Shown piece after piece: positions 39,402-47,340 of a DNA stretch of 64,000 bases. Made by a program: the position numbers and the translations under genes. The notes under the pieces are model-generated. The model was not told the origin of the DNA. It did not search any database and worked only from the letters and a program-made list of their open reading frames with translations. The DNA comes from an uncultured Roseateles sp. (GTDB lineage: Bacteria; Pseudomonadota; Gammaproteobacteria; Burkholderiales; Burkholderiaceae_C), in NCBI RefSeq assembly GCF_945956965.1, contig NZ_CAMFJS010000003.1, positions 1-64,000 of the forward strand, read 5' to 3'. Each line of letters begins with the position of its first letter. Positions within the stretch are counted from its first letter, which is position 1.

Positions 39402-39418
39402 ATCAGCATTTTGCTGAT
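39402..39418. promoter_or_regulatory. Inverted repeat upstream of the eCIS operon (candidate regulator site)
   Basis: ATCAGCA TTT TGCTGAT is a perfect 7-base inverted repeat with a 3-base centre, 52 bases before the first eCIS structural gene. It also could form a hairpin ending the regulator transcript, but no U-run follows. A second palindrome (AGCCTAGGCT) lies at 39459-39468. Confidence 0.45.
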
Positions 39419-39458
39419 GCAAATTCAGCCTGCGGCCGATGGCGGGCGGAACGCGAAG

Positions 39459-39468
39459 AGCCTAGGCT
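39459..39468. promoter_or_regulatory. Short palindrome overlapping the eCIS operon start region
   Basis: AGCCTAGGCT is a perfect 10-base palindrome directly before the GTG at 39470. It could be an operator half or influence translation initiation by base pairing. The function is unproven. Confidence 0.3.
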
Positions 39469-39469
39469 A

Positions 39470-40048
39470 GTGCCCATCATGATCGATGCCGCACTCGGCC
39501 AAATGGCCGGCCAACTCAATCAGCATCTGCGCCTGCGCTACCAGGTGCCAGATGATCTGGCCGTGCTGTCCAACCTGCATGAGCAAAGCGGCGCCTTGGT
39601 CCCGCAAGTTGCCAACAAGCTGGTGCTGTTTCTTGCCGGTGTAGAGCGCGACACCATGGCCCACCGGGTTGGACCATCAGTCAGCATCAATAGCCAGTTA
39701 CGGAGTGCCGACCCGGTCTACCTGAACTTGTTGGTGATGTGCGCCGCCAACTTCAGCGGCAACAACTATCCCGAGGCGCTCAAGTTCTTGTCCAGCGCGA
39801 TCAGCTTTTTTCAGGGCAAACCGGTGATCGACCACCAGAACACGCCCGAGTTGGACGAAAGGTTGGAGCGCCTGGTGCTCAATATCGAAAACCTCAGCAG
39901 CTCCGAAATGCACAGCCTGTGGGGCATTCACAGCGGCCGCTATCTACCTTCGGTGCTATACCGGGTCCGCATGGTCAGCATGGACTCGCAGCAGATTGAG
40001 CTGCGCGAAACGCCTATCCACCAAACCCAGACGCGGGGACTGTCATGA
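39470..40048 (+). CDS. eCIS tail terminator, DUF4255 (Afp16/Pvc16-like)
   Basis: 192 aa from GTG 39470 (ATG at 39479 is an equal choice and no strong ribosome site separates them). The protein has the DUF4255/Pvc16 N-terminal pattern: an early helix LGQMAGQLNQHLRLRY, then VNKLV-type strand NKLVLFLAGVERDTM, NLLVMCAANF and ALKFLSSAISFFQGKPV. Afp16-type proteins cap the growing tube and sheath and set the particle end. In most eCIS this gene is last among the structural genes; here it leads the operon. It overlaps the next gene by ATGA. Confidence 0.85.
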   Translation: MPIMIDAALGQMAGQLNQHLRLRYQVPDDLAVLSNLHEQSGALVPQVANKLVLFLAGVERDTMAHRVGPSVSINSQLRSADPVYLNLLVMCAANFSGNNYPEALKFLSSAISFFQGKPVIDHQNTPELDERLERLVLNIENLSSSEMHSLWGIHSGRYLPSVLYRVRMVSMDSQQIELRETPIHQTQTRGLS

Positions 40049-40752
40049 GCGATCGCATGCTCAGCTACCAGGTGCTGGCCCAGGCGCAGGTAGCCCACCA
40101 ATACTTCCCCGCCGGCCAGACCCGCGACCTCGAATTCCGCCCTTGCGAATGCGCGCAAGCCCTGATCGCCCGCCACCAACTGGTGATGCGCAGCAATGCC
40201 CAGTCACTCACGCTGCTAGCCCCCAGCACTTGTTTGCAGGCGATCTGGGCGGAGCGCCCGGCGCATGATTTGTGTTGGACCCTGGCATCGCGCGACCGCA
40301 ACTTTTCCAATTACAGCGAAGCCCTGCCCTTGCTGCAGTTGCGCCTGCCCCTGGTCAAGCCGGGCATCCAAGACTTTGAGGCTTGGCTTCAAAGCTTGGC
40401 CGACAACCGCCAGCAACTCACCATCAAGGCCAGGCGCAGCATCTGGAAATTCTTGCTCGTGGGCGATTGGAGTGATCATCGGCTGCAACTGCTGGACGCC
40501 GATCAGCGCGTGCGCTTCGCAGCCGGCGCGCCAGAGCGCCTGCCCGATGGTCGACAGGCGCAGGTCTTTCGCTCGCGTAAGCGCTTGCCGATGTGTGAAC
40601 GCCCAAGCCTAAGGCTCGAGCTACACGATGTCGGCGTGGACCCACCACGCCGCTTGCTGGCACGCCTACCCTGTGCCAGCCCGCGTACCCTGAGCTATGA
40701 GTTCAACCGAGGCCACCGCTGGCCAGTCAGTGAAATCTTTGTACAGCGCTAA
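40045..40752 (+). CDS. Unknown eCIS-associated protein
   Basis: 235 aa with no signal peptide or membrane helix. It is translationally coupled to the DUF4255 terminator upstream (ATGA overlap) and 33 bases ahead of the sheath gene, so it is surely part of the particle operon. The sequence is mixed alpha/beta with several Cys and Trp residues (FRPCECAQALIA, ARRSIWKFLLVGDWSDHRLQ, YEFNRGHRWPVSEIFVQR). I do not recognise a family. Position suggests a terminator partner or assembly factor. Confidence 0.6.
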   Translation: MSDRMLSYQVLAQAQVAHQYFPAGQTRDLEFRPCECAQALIARHQLVMRSNAQSLTLLAPSTCLQAIWAERPAHDLCWTLASRDRNFSNYSEALPLLQLRLPLVKPGIQDFEAWLQSLADNRQQLTIKARRSIWKFLLVGDWSDHRLQLLDADQRVRFAAGAPERLPDGRQAQVFRSRKRLPMCERPSLRLELHDVGVDPPRRLLARLPCASPRTLSYEFNRGHRWPVSEIFVQR

Positions 40753-40785
40753 ACAGTCGCCCGCCCACCGAACCAGGAGATCAAG

Positions 40786-42729
40786 ATGGCTGCAATGAAG
40801 ACGCCTGGCGTCTATATCGTCGAGAAGAATGCCTTTCCCAACTCCGTGGTCGAAGTGGCCACGGCCGTGCCGGCCTTCATCGGCTACACGGAAAAGGCCG
40901 ACAACCACAACACGCCCCTGAGCATGAAGCCCTGGCGCATCAGCTCCATGGGCGAATATGCCCAGTATTTCGGTGGTCCGCCCAAGCCGCTGTTTGAGGT
41001 CAAGGCCGTTGCCGCCGGCGAGGACAGCCACTTCAGTGCCGAGACCAGGGCTGACGACCCCAAAAGCGCCGCCGGCTACGTGCTCAGCAAGGTCAAGGGC
41101 AGCAAGGGCGGGGACTACGGCCTCTACAACGCTCTGCGCCATTTCTTCCAAAACAATGGCGGCGCCTGCTACATCGTCTCGGTGGGCAACTACACCCAAG
41201 AGCTGGATGCCGATGCCTTCACCGCTGGCATCGACGAGTTGCTCAAGGAGCAAGAGCCCACCATGCTGGTGATTCCCGAGGCGGTTCGCTTCGACCGGGA
41301 CACCTGCACCGCCATCCAGCAAGCCATGCTCTCGCATTGCGGCGACCGCATGCGCAACCGGGTTGCCATTCTGGATGTCTGGGGCGGTGACAAGGCCCGC
41401 AACAGCCCGGAGCCCGACGGCGACCCGGTGGCCAAGTTCCGCAACAGCCTGGGCATCAACTTCCTCAATTTCGCCTCGGCCTACTACCCCTGGCTCAATA
41501 CCGGTGTGGTGGGCGAGAAGGAACTCAGCTTTGAAAACATCGCCAACAGCAGTGCCGCCACCGTCAAACAGTTGCTACGTGCCGAGCTGAAACTTCCCGA
41601 CGCGCGCCCGGACGCCAGCAAGCCGCAGCAGCGCTCACTGTTTGACGCCATCGAAGGCATCACCGCCGATCTGGCCAAGACCGAACGCGCTGCCCTGCGC
41701 TACAAGACCATCATCGAAAAAGCCAAGGCCGCACAAAAAACGCTGGATGAAGCCAAGGCGGCCCAAGCCGCGCTGGCCGCTAGGACCGAGCCCGCCCCCA
41801 CGGCCGAGGAAACGAGCGCCGCCGCCACCGCCGTGACCGAGGCCCAGGCTGCCCTCACCGCAGCCGGTGATCCCGAGGCCGCCAAGCTGGCCCTGAGTGC
41901 AGTGGAAAACACCTTGCAAGACCCGGCCCGCCAGGCCGCCATCGACAAGGCCAAGGCCGACGGCGGTGACGCTGCAGCCCAGGACGCTGCCGCCAAGGCC
42001 TGGGACGAGGCCGAGGCCCTGCTGCCTTGCCCCTTGACGACGGCAGAGCTGGCCGCCGCGGTGGAATCACGCCACGCCCTTCTGAACAAGACCTTGGCCA
42101 ATGCCAGCGGCGTGTTCAACACCATACTCACCGAGATCCGCCGCCAGCTCAATATCCTCGCCCCCAGTGCCGCCATGGCCGGGGTCTACACCATGGTGGA
42201 CAACACCCGTGGCGTGTGGAAGGCGCCGGCCAATGTCAGCCTGAATGGGGTGATCTCGCCCACGGTCAGCATCTCGGCGGTGGACCAGGAGGACCTCAAC
42301 GTCACGGCCCAAGGCAAGTCGATCAATGCCATCCGTAGCTTCATCGGCGAGGGCGTGCTGGTCTGGGGTGGCCGTACCCTGGACGGCAATAGCCTGGACT
42401 GGCGCTACATCAATGTGCGCCGCACCATGATCATGTTGGAGGAGTCTTGCCGCCTGGCGGCCAAGGCCATGGTGTTCGAGCCCAATGTGGCCAATACCTG
42501 GGTCACCATCAAAAGCATGATCACCAACTTCCTGACCAGTATCTGGAAGCGCGGCGGCTTGATGGGTGCCGTGCCGGAGGACGCCTTCAGCGTGCACGTC
42601 GGCCTGGGCGAGACCATGACGCCCGACGATGTGTTGGAAGGCATTTTGCGGGTGACCGTGCTGGTGGCTATGGTGCGGCCGGCCGAGTTCATCGAAATCA
42701 CATTCCAGCAACAGATGCCCAAGTCCTAA
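40786..42729 (+). CDS. eCIS tail sheath protein with alanine-rich insertion
   Basis: 647 aa, much longer than a minimal sheath. The N-terminal part has the usual start MKTPGVYIVEKNAFPNSV followed by VATAVPAFIGYTE, then YGLYNALRHFFQNNGGACYI. The C-terminal core has WRYINVRRTMIMLEESC, NTWVTIKSMITNFLTSIWKR and the final EFIEITFQQQM. Sheath subunits contract to drive the tube. Residues about 290-430 (41653-42075) are an inserted helical region rich in Ala, Lys, Glu (AAQKTLDEAKAAQAALAART) that interrupts the two core parts. Only one sheath gene is present, whereas Afp has three. Confidence 0.92.
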   Translation: MAAMKTPGVYIVEKNAFPNSVVEVATAVPAFIGYTEKADNHNTPLSMKPWRISSMGEYAQYFGGPPKPLFEVKAVAAGEDSHFSAETRADDPKSAAGYVLSKVKGSKGGDYGLYNALRHFFQNNGGACYIVSVGNYTQELDADAFTAGIDELLKEQEPTMLVIPEAVRFDRDTCTAIQQAMLSHCGDRMRNRVAILDVWGGDKARNSPEPDGDPVAKFRNSLGINFLNFASAYYPWLNTGVVGEKELSFENIANSSAATVKQLLRAELKLPDARPDASKPQQRSLFDAIEGITADLAKTERAALRYKTIIEKAKAAQKTLDEAKAAQAALAARTEPAPTAEETSAAATAVTEAQAALTAAGDPEAAKLALSAVENTLQDPARQAAIDKAKADGGDAAAQDAAAKAWDEAEALLPCPLTTAELAAAVESRHALLNKTLANASGVFNTILTEIRRQLNILAPSAAMAGVYTMVDNTRGVWKAPANVSLNGVISPTVSISAVDQEDLNVTAQGKSINAIRSFIGEGVLVWGGRTLDGNSLDWRYINVRRTMIMLEESCRLAAKAMVFEPNVANTWVTIKSMITNFLTSIWKRGGLMGAVPEDAFSVHVGLGETMTPDDVLEGILRVTVLVAMVRPAEFIEITFQQQMPKS

Positions 42730-42851
42730 GACCCTGCACGGGTGCGTGCGAGCTCATCCAAAGTTTGGCCGCCCGACCAGAGCGCGGCTGAGCAAGACGA
42801 GCCGCATAAGCCCCATAGAACAGCATTCAAGAAAACTTCGCGGAGCAAATC

Positions 42852-43310
42852 ATGGCTGATGACGGAAGCAAGCAATCCACCAATGTCTGGCCCCTGCCCA
42901 AGTTCTACTTCCAAGTGAAGTGGGATTCGGCGGTGATGTCCTTTGAAGAGGTGTCCGGTCTGGACGCCGAAGCCCAGCCCATCGAATACCGGCATGGCGA
43001 CAGCCCGGTGTTCTCGGCCATCAAGATGCCGGGGCTGAAAAAGTTCGGCAATGTCACGATGAAGAAGGGCGTGTTCAAGTCTGACAACAAGTTCTGGGAC
43101 TGGTTCAACTCCATCAAGATGAACACCATCAAGCGCGTGCCGGTGACCATCAGCCTGCTCGACGAAGCCGGCGCGCCCACCATGGTCTGGACCCTCAACA
43201 ATGCCTGGCCCACCAAGGTCACCGGCACCGACTTGAAGGCCGAGGGCAATGAGGTGGCGGTCGAATCGATCGAGATCGCCCATGAAGGCCTGACCATCGC
43301 CAACGGCTGA
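42852..43310 (+). CDS. eCIS inner tube protein (Afp1/gp19-like)
   Basis: 152 aa, normal for T4 gp19/Afp1-type tube subunits. Typical pattern: LPKFYFQVKWDSAVMSFEEV followed by SGLDAEAQPIEYRHG, MKKGVFKSDNKFWDWFNSI, and a final EVAVESIEIAHEGL strand. It forms the hollow tube that carries cargo. It has its own ribosome site (GGAG at 42841) after a 122-base gap from the sheath gene, the largest gap inside the structural operon. Confidence 0.92.
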   Translation: MADDGSKQSTNVWPLPKFYFQVKWDSAVMSFEEVSGLDAEAQPIEYRHGDSPVFSAIKMPGLKKFGNVTMKKGVFKSDNKFWDWFNSIKMNTIKRVPVTISLLDEAGAPTMVWTLNNAWPTKVTGTDLKAEGNEVAVESIEIAHEGLTIANG

Positions 43311-43317
43311 TCCGCGC

Positions 43318-43818
43318 ATGGCCACCAAGCCGTCCGCCGCCAAGGGCAGCGGTCCTGCCGCCTCGCTGCAGGACCTGCCAGTCGCCTTCGCATTCAAGGT
43401 CGAGTTCTTCGGCCTGCCCGAGGCGGGCTCGGCCGTGCAGTCTTCATTTCAAGAAGTGTCCGGCCTGGAGCAAAGCCTAGAGACGGAAGACGTGGCCGAG
43501 GGGGGCGAGAACCGCTTCGTCCATCAACTGCCCGCCGCCCCCAAAGCGCGCCGCCTCAAGCTCAAGCGTGGCCTGATCGATCGCCAGTCCCCCTTCGTCA
43601 AATGGTGCCTCAAGGTGCTCGAAGGCGGATTGAACGAACCGATCAAGCTGGCCAGCGTGAAGGTGCAATTGATCAACGCCGCCGGCGACCCGCTGCTGGT
43701 GTGGTGGTGCCGCAATGCCTATCCGGTACGCTGGGATATCGACCCCTTCAACTCGACCAGCAATGAGGCCGCCATCGAGCAGATCGAACTGGCCTATCAG
43801 TACTGCAGCTCAACCTGA
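43318..43818 (+). CDS. eCIS second tube/tube-initiator protein (Afp5-like)
   Basis: 166 aa. Same fold family as the preceding gene (FAFKVEFFG, SSFQEVSGLEQSLETEDVAE, RLKLKRGLIDRQSPFVKWC, EAAIEQIELAYQY). In Afp-type systems this second tube protein sits between the main tube and the spike complex. It starts 8 bases after the main tube gene. The extra N-terminal 15 residues are Ala/Ser-rich. Confidence 0.9.
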   Translation: MATKPSAAKGSGPAASLQDLPVAFAFKVEFFGLPEAGSAVQSSFQEVSGLEQSLETEDVAEGGENRFVHQLPAAPKARRLKLKRGLIDRQSPFVKWCLKVLEGGLNEPIKLASVKVQLINAAGDPLLVWWCRNAYPVRWDIDPFNSTSNEAAIEQIELAYQYCSST

Positions 43819-43860
43819 ACCGCGCCACCGAGCAAGAGAAACCTTAGCCAATTCAAAGCC

Positions 43861-44064
43861 ATGCCTATCGAAGTCCGCCAACTGCTGCTCAAGGCTCGCG
43901 TTGAATCCCCGCAAGACGCGGGGGATGAGGCTGCGCCCAAGTCAGACACTTGCGGCGGGCTGGACTCGCAAGGCTGCGACGAACGCGAACAACTCAAGCA
44001 AGAAATCCTGGCCGAATGCCGGCGCTGGCTGAGCAGCCATCTGCAAGAGCTGCGGGAGCGTTGA
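43861..44064 (+). CDS. Small DUF5908-like eCIS protein (Afp6 position)
   Basis: 67 aa. The MPIEVRQLLLKARV start and short length resemble DUF5908 proteins found between tube and LysM-adaptor genes in other eCIS. The rest is acidic and helical (EREQLKQEILAECRRWLSSH). The role is not established. The next gene starts five bases after its stop. Confidence 0.7.
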   Translation: MPIEVRQLLLKARVESPQDAGDEAAPKSDTCGGLDSQGCDEREQLKQEILAECRRWLSSHLQELRER

Positions 44065-44068
44065 CCCC

Positions 44069-44776
44069 ATGGCCGCCACCGCCCTGCCCGCCTCGGGTGC
44101 CAAGCAGCCCCTGTCCATCACTCGGTGTTCGGTGGGCAAGGACGGCAAGGTCTATGTCGAGGACAAGAAGTTCTACAAACTGGTGATCAACCCAGCCGAA
44201 TTCACCCACCAGCGCAGCATTTGCTACAACACCACGCGCACGCCGGGCCAGGTGGGCAACCCCGGCCGCTTCAATGCAGTCAACCCCGACACCATCAGCT
44301 TCCAGGTCGTTTTTGATGGCACCGGCGTAGTGCCGCACCCACAAGGCAGCGATGTGCCCAGGGATGTGGCCGGGCAGATCGAGGCCATGTCCCGCATCAT
44401 CTACAACTACAACGGCGAGTTCCACGAACCCAACCATGTGCAGCTGCTCTGGGGCACGCTGATTTTTTACGGCCGCCTGCAGTCCATCAGCACCCAGTAC
44501 ACCTTGTTCAGCCCCGGCGGCGCGCCGCTGCGGGCCAGAGCGCAGCTGGCCTTTCTGGGCTTTGTGTCGGCAGCCGAAGGGCAACTGCGCGCCAACCGTT
44601 CCAGCCCCGACCTCAGCCACACGGTGGAGGTGGTGGAAGGCGATACCCTGCCCTTGCTATGCCTGCGCATCTACGGCGACAGCCGCTACTACCCGCAAGT
44701 CGCCCGCTTCAACGGCCTGCGTGAGTTCCGCCGCATCGCCCCTGGCACCCGTCTTCACTTTCCGCCGCTGGCCTGA
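44069..44776 (+). CDS. eCIS tube-baseplate adaptor with LysM domain (Afp7-like)
   Basis: 235 aa. The first 165 residues match the CIS adaptor family (FYKLVINPAEFTHQRS, NPDTISFQVVFDGTGVVP, LLWGTLIFYGRLQSISTQYT with FSPGGAPLRARAQLAFLGF). The C terminus is LysM-like (HTVEVVEGDTLPLLCLRIYG, ending GTRLHFPPLA). It should connect the tube to the spike hub inside the baseplate. Confidence 0.88.
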   Translation: MAATALPASGAKQPLSITRCSVGKDGKVYVEDKKFYKLVINPAEFTHQRSICYNTTRTPGQVGNPGRFNAVNPDTISFQVVFDGTGVVPHPQGSDVPRDVAGQIEAMSRIIYNYNGEFHEPNHVQLLWGTLIFYGRLQSISTQYTLFSPGGAPLRARAQLAFLGFVSAAEGQLRANRSSPDLSHTVEVVEGDTLPLLCLRIYGDSRYYPQVARFNGLREFRRIAPGTRLHFPPLA

Positions 44777-44797
44777 AGCAAGAGCCCGAGCCCCAGC

Positions 44798-46588
44798 ATG
44801 AGCGCGCCCTCGCCCCTCCTCGATGCCGAAGGCCCGCTGCGTATCAGCGTCAGCTGCGCCGGCGAGGTGCAGCAAGACCTGGCCCTGATTTCGCTGAGCG
44901 TGCGCCATGCCCTCAATGCCCTGCCCTGGGCGCGCCTGGTGCTGGCCGACGGCGATATGGCCAAGAACAAAAGCCCGCTCAGCGATGGCGAGCTGTTCAA
45001 GCCAGGCACGGCGATCCAGATCAGCTGCGGCTATGGCGACCAGGAAGCGTCCATCTTCAGCGGCATCGTGGTGCGCCACGGCCTCAAGATCAGCAGCAAC
45101 AACGACTGCCGCCTGGTGGTCGAATGCCGCGACGCTGCCTGCAAGATGAGCCTGAATCGCCGCAGCGCCAACTATGTGGACCAAAACGATGCCGACATCT
45201 TGCAAAGCCTGATCAGCAGTGCCGGCCTGCTGGCCGATGTCAGCAGCAGCGCGATCACCCACAAAGAGATCGTGCAATATCACTGCAGCGACTGGGACTT
45301 CATGCTGGCCCGCGCCGATGCGCTGGGCTGGCTGGTCAATGTGCAGGCCGGCAAGGTCAAAGTGGCGGAGCCCGACACCAGCAGCACGCCGGTGCTGTGC
45401 CTGACCTGGGGCCAAGACCTGATTGAGCTGGATGCCGACATCGACGCCCGCCGCCAATGGAGCGCCGTGCAGTGCAGCGCCTGGGACCCCAAGGCGCAAG
45501 CCCTGGTGCAGAGCGATGATGCCAAGCCCCAAGCCCTCAATGCCCAAGGCGATCTCGACAGCAAGACGCTGGCCAAGGTGGCCTCCCCAGCCAAGTTGGC
45601 CTTGCAAAGTTGCGCGGCGCGCAGCCAGGACGAACTGAACGCCTGGAGCAAAGCGGTGCAGAGCAAAGCAGGCCTGGCGCGCATCTGCGGCCAGATGCGC
45701 TTTCAGGGCAGCGCCCTGGCCGTGCCGGGCTGCTTGATCACCCTGGCGGGCGTTGGCGCGCGCTTCAACGGCGATGTTTTCGTCAGCGCGGTGCAGCATG
45801 ACTTGAGTGATGGCAACTGGATCAGCAGCGCCGAATTCGGCCTGGCGCCCACTTGGCATGCCAGCCGCCCGGACGTGATGGACATGCCCAATGCCGGCCT
45901 GCTGCCCGGCGTCAGCGGCTTGCAAACCGGCGTGGTGCTCAAGCTTGACGGCGACCCGGAAGGCGAGAACAAGATCCAGGTCAAGCTGCCCACCATGCAA
46001 GCCACTACCGAAGGCGTGTGGGCGCGGCTGCTGCAGTTCCATGCCTCCAGCGGCTTCGGCAGCTTCTTTTTGCCCGAGGTGGGCGACGAGGTAGTGCTGG
46101 CCCACTTCAACAACGACCCCAGCCACCCCGTGGTGCTGGGCAGCCTCTACAGCAGCAAAAACGCTCCGCCCTACGCCCTGGCCGCTGAGAACAATACCAA
46201 GGCCCTGGTGACACGCTGCAAGCACAAGTTCGAATTCAATGAGGAAGACAAGATCATCACTCTCAGCACCCCGGGCGGCAACCAGATGGTGCTGGACGAC
46301 AAGGACAAGAGCATTCTGCTCAAAGACCAGAACGGTAATACCGTCAAGCTCTCCAGCGCCGGCATCGCGCTCGACAGCCCCAAGGACATCAGTCTTAGCG
46401 CCAAGGGCAACATCCAGCTCACGGCCAATCAAGGCGTCAGCATCAAGGCCGAGACGGACATCAAGCTGGACGGCCTGAATATCGCCGCCGAAGCCCAGGT
46501 GGGCGCCTCGCTCAAGGGCACGGCCACCGCCGAGCTGTCGGCCAGCGGCCAGACCACCGTCAAGGGTGCCATGGTGATGATCAACTGA
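44798..46588 (+). CDS. eCIS VgrG-like spike protein (Afp8-like)
   Basis: 596 aa. It combines a gp27-like hub (residues about 1-370; LPWARLVLADGD, HCSDWDFMLARADALGWLV) with a gp5-like OB domain (GVVLKLDGDPEGENKIQVKL, FFLPEVGDEVVLAHFNNDPS, HPVVLGSLYSSKNAPP). A beta-helix of repeated short strands follows (ITLSTPGGNQMVLDD, KSILLKDQNGNTVKLSS, DISLSAKGNIQLTANQG). It forms the trimeric spike below the tube. No enzymatic C-terminal extension is present. Confidence 0.93.
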   Translation: MSAPSPLLDAEGPLRISVSCAGEVQQDLALISLSVRHALNALPWARLVLADGDMAKNKSPLSDGELFKPGTAIQISCGYGDQEASIFSGIVVRHGLKISSNNDCRLVVECRDAACKMSLNRRSANYVDQNDADILQSLISSAGLLADVSSSAITHKEIVQYHCSDWDFMLARADALGWLVNVQAGKVKVAEPDTSSTPVLCLTWGQDLIELDADIDARRQWSAVQCSAWDPKAQALVQSDDAKPQALNAQGDLDSKTLAKVASPAKLALQSCAARSQDELNAWSKAVQSKAGLARICGQMRFQGSALAVPGCLITLAGVGARFNGDVFVSAVQHDLSDGNWISSAEFGLAPTWHASRPDVMDMPNAGLLPGVSGLQTGVVLKLDGDPEGENKIQVKLPTMQATTEGVWARLLQFHASSGFGSFFLPEVGDEVVLAHFNNDPSHPVVLGSLYSSKNAPPYALAAENNTKALVTRCKHKFEFNEEDKIITLSTPGGNQMVLDDKDKSILLKDQNGNTVKLSSAGIALDSPKDISLSAKGNIQLTANQGVSIKAETDIKLDGLNIAAEAQVGASLKGTATAELSASGQTTVKGAMVMIN

Positions 46589-46612
46589 AGCACGACGAAG
46601 CAAAGCCCAGCC

Positions 46613-46912
46613 ATGCCACCCGCCGCCCGCCTCACCGATATGCACGTCTGCCCCATGCAAACACCCGGCCTGCCGCCGATTCCGCATGTCGGCGGCCCGG
46701 TCATCGGACCCGGCGTGCCCACCGTTTTGATCGGCAAATTGCCGGCGGCGGTGGTCGGCGACAACGCGGTTTGCGTGGGCCCACCGGACAGCATCGTGAT
46801 GGGTTCCACCACGGTCATGATCGGCTCCAAGCCGGCCGCCCGCGTTGGCGACCCGACGGCCCATGGCGGCAATGTGGCGCTGGGTTGCTTCACCGTCATG
46901 ATTGGAGGTTAG
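46613..46912 (+). CDS. PAAR-repeat spike tip (Afp10-like)
   Basis: 99 aa. PAAR proteins sharpen the spike tip with a zinc-stabilised cone. The PAAR pattern is clear: PPAARLTDMHVCP, GPGVPTVLIGKLPAAVVGD, GSTTVMIGSKPAARVGDPT, AHGGNVALGC. Histidines and cysteines (DMHVCP, TAHGG) would bind zinc. There is no C-terminal toxin extension. The end of the gene includes GGAGG (46904-46908), the ribosome site for the next gene. Confidence 0.94.
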   Translation: MPPAARLTDMHVCPMQTPGLPPIPHVGGPVIGPGVPTVLIGKLPAAVVGDNAVCVGPPDSIVMGSTTVMIGSKPAARVGDPTAHGGNVALGCFTVMIGG

Positions 46913-46914
46913 TG

Positions 46915-47322
46915 ATGTCGTTTCTGGGCCGCGGATGGAGCTTCCCGCCACGCTTTGACGCCAAGCGAGCGGTGCTGATGGTGGAGGACCTGGAAGACAT
47001 TCAGGAGAGCTTGCGCATCCTGCTCGCCACCCGCTGTGGTGAGCGGGTCATGCAGCCCAGCTACGGCACCTATCTGCACCGCCTGGTGTTTGCAGAACTC
47101 AATGAGCAGACCCTCACCGAAGCCAAGGACATGCTGCAAAAAGCCGTGATGTTTTTCGAGCCCCGGGTGGAGCTGGAGCAGATCGACGCCCATATCTCCG
47201 AGCAAGACTGGGCCTGCCTGCAGCTGCAGCTGATCTACCGGGTGCGCAGCACCAACACCCGCCACAATCTGGTCTACCCGCTGTATCTGGACCAGGCCTC
47301 CAACCCGGTGCGGGCGGTCTAG
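46915..47322 (+). CDS. Baseplate wedge protein gp25-like (Afp9-like)
   Basis: 135 aa from ATG 46915, preceded by GGAGG; the longer frame upstream lies over the PAAR gene. The gp25/GPW pattern is clear: DIQESLRILLATRCGERVMQ then PSYGTYLHRLVF, with a final RHNLVYPLYLDQ. It is a core wedge protein of the baseplate that triggers sheath assembly. Confidence 0.93.
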   Translation: MSFLGRGWSFPPRFDAKRAVLMVEDLEDIQESLRILLATRCGERVMQPSYGTYLHRLVFAELNEQTLTEAKDMLQKAVMFFEPRVELEQIDAHISEQDWACLQLQLIYRVRSTNTRHNLVYPLYLDQASNPVRAV

Positions 47323-47340
47323 TCCGCGAGTACGCACAGC

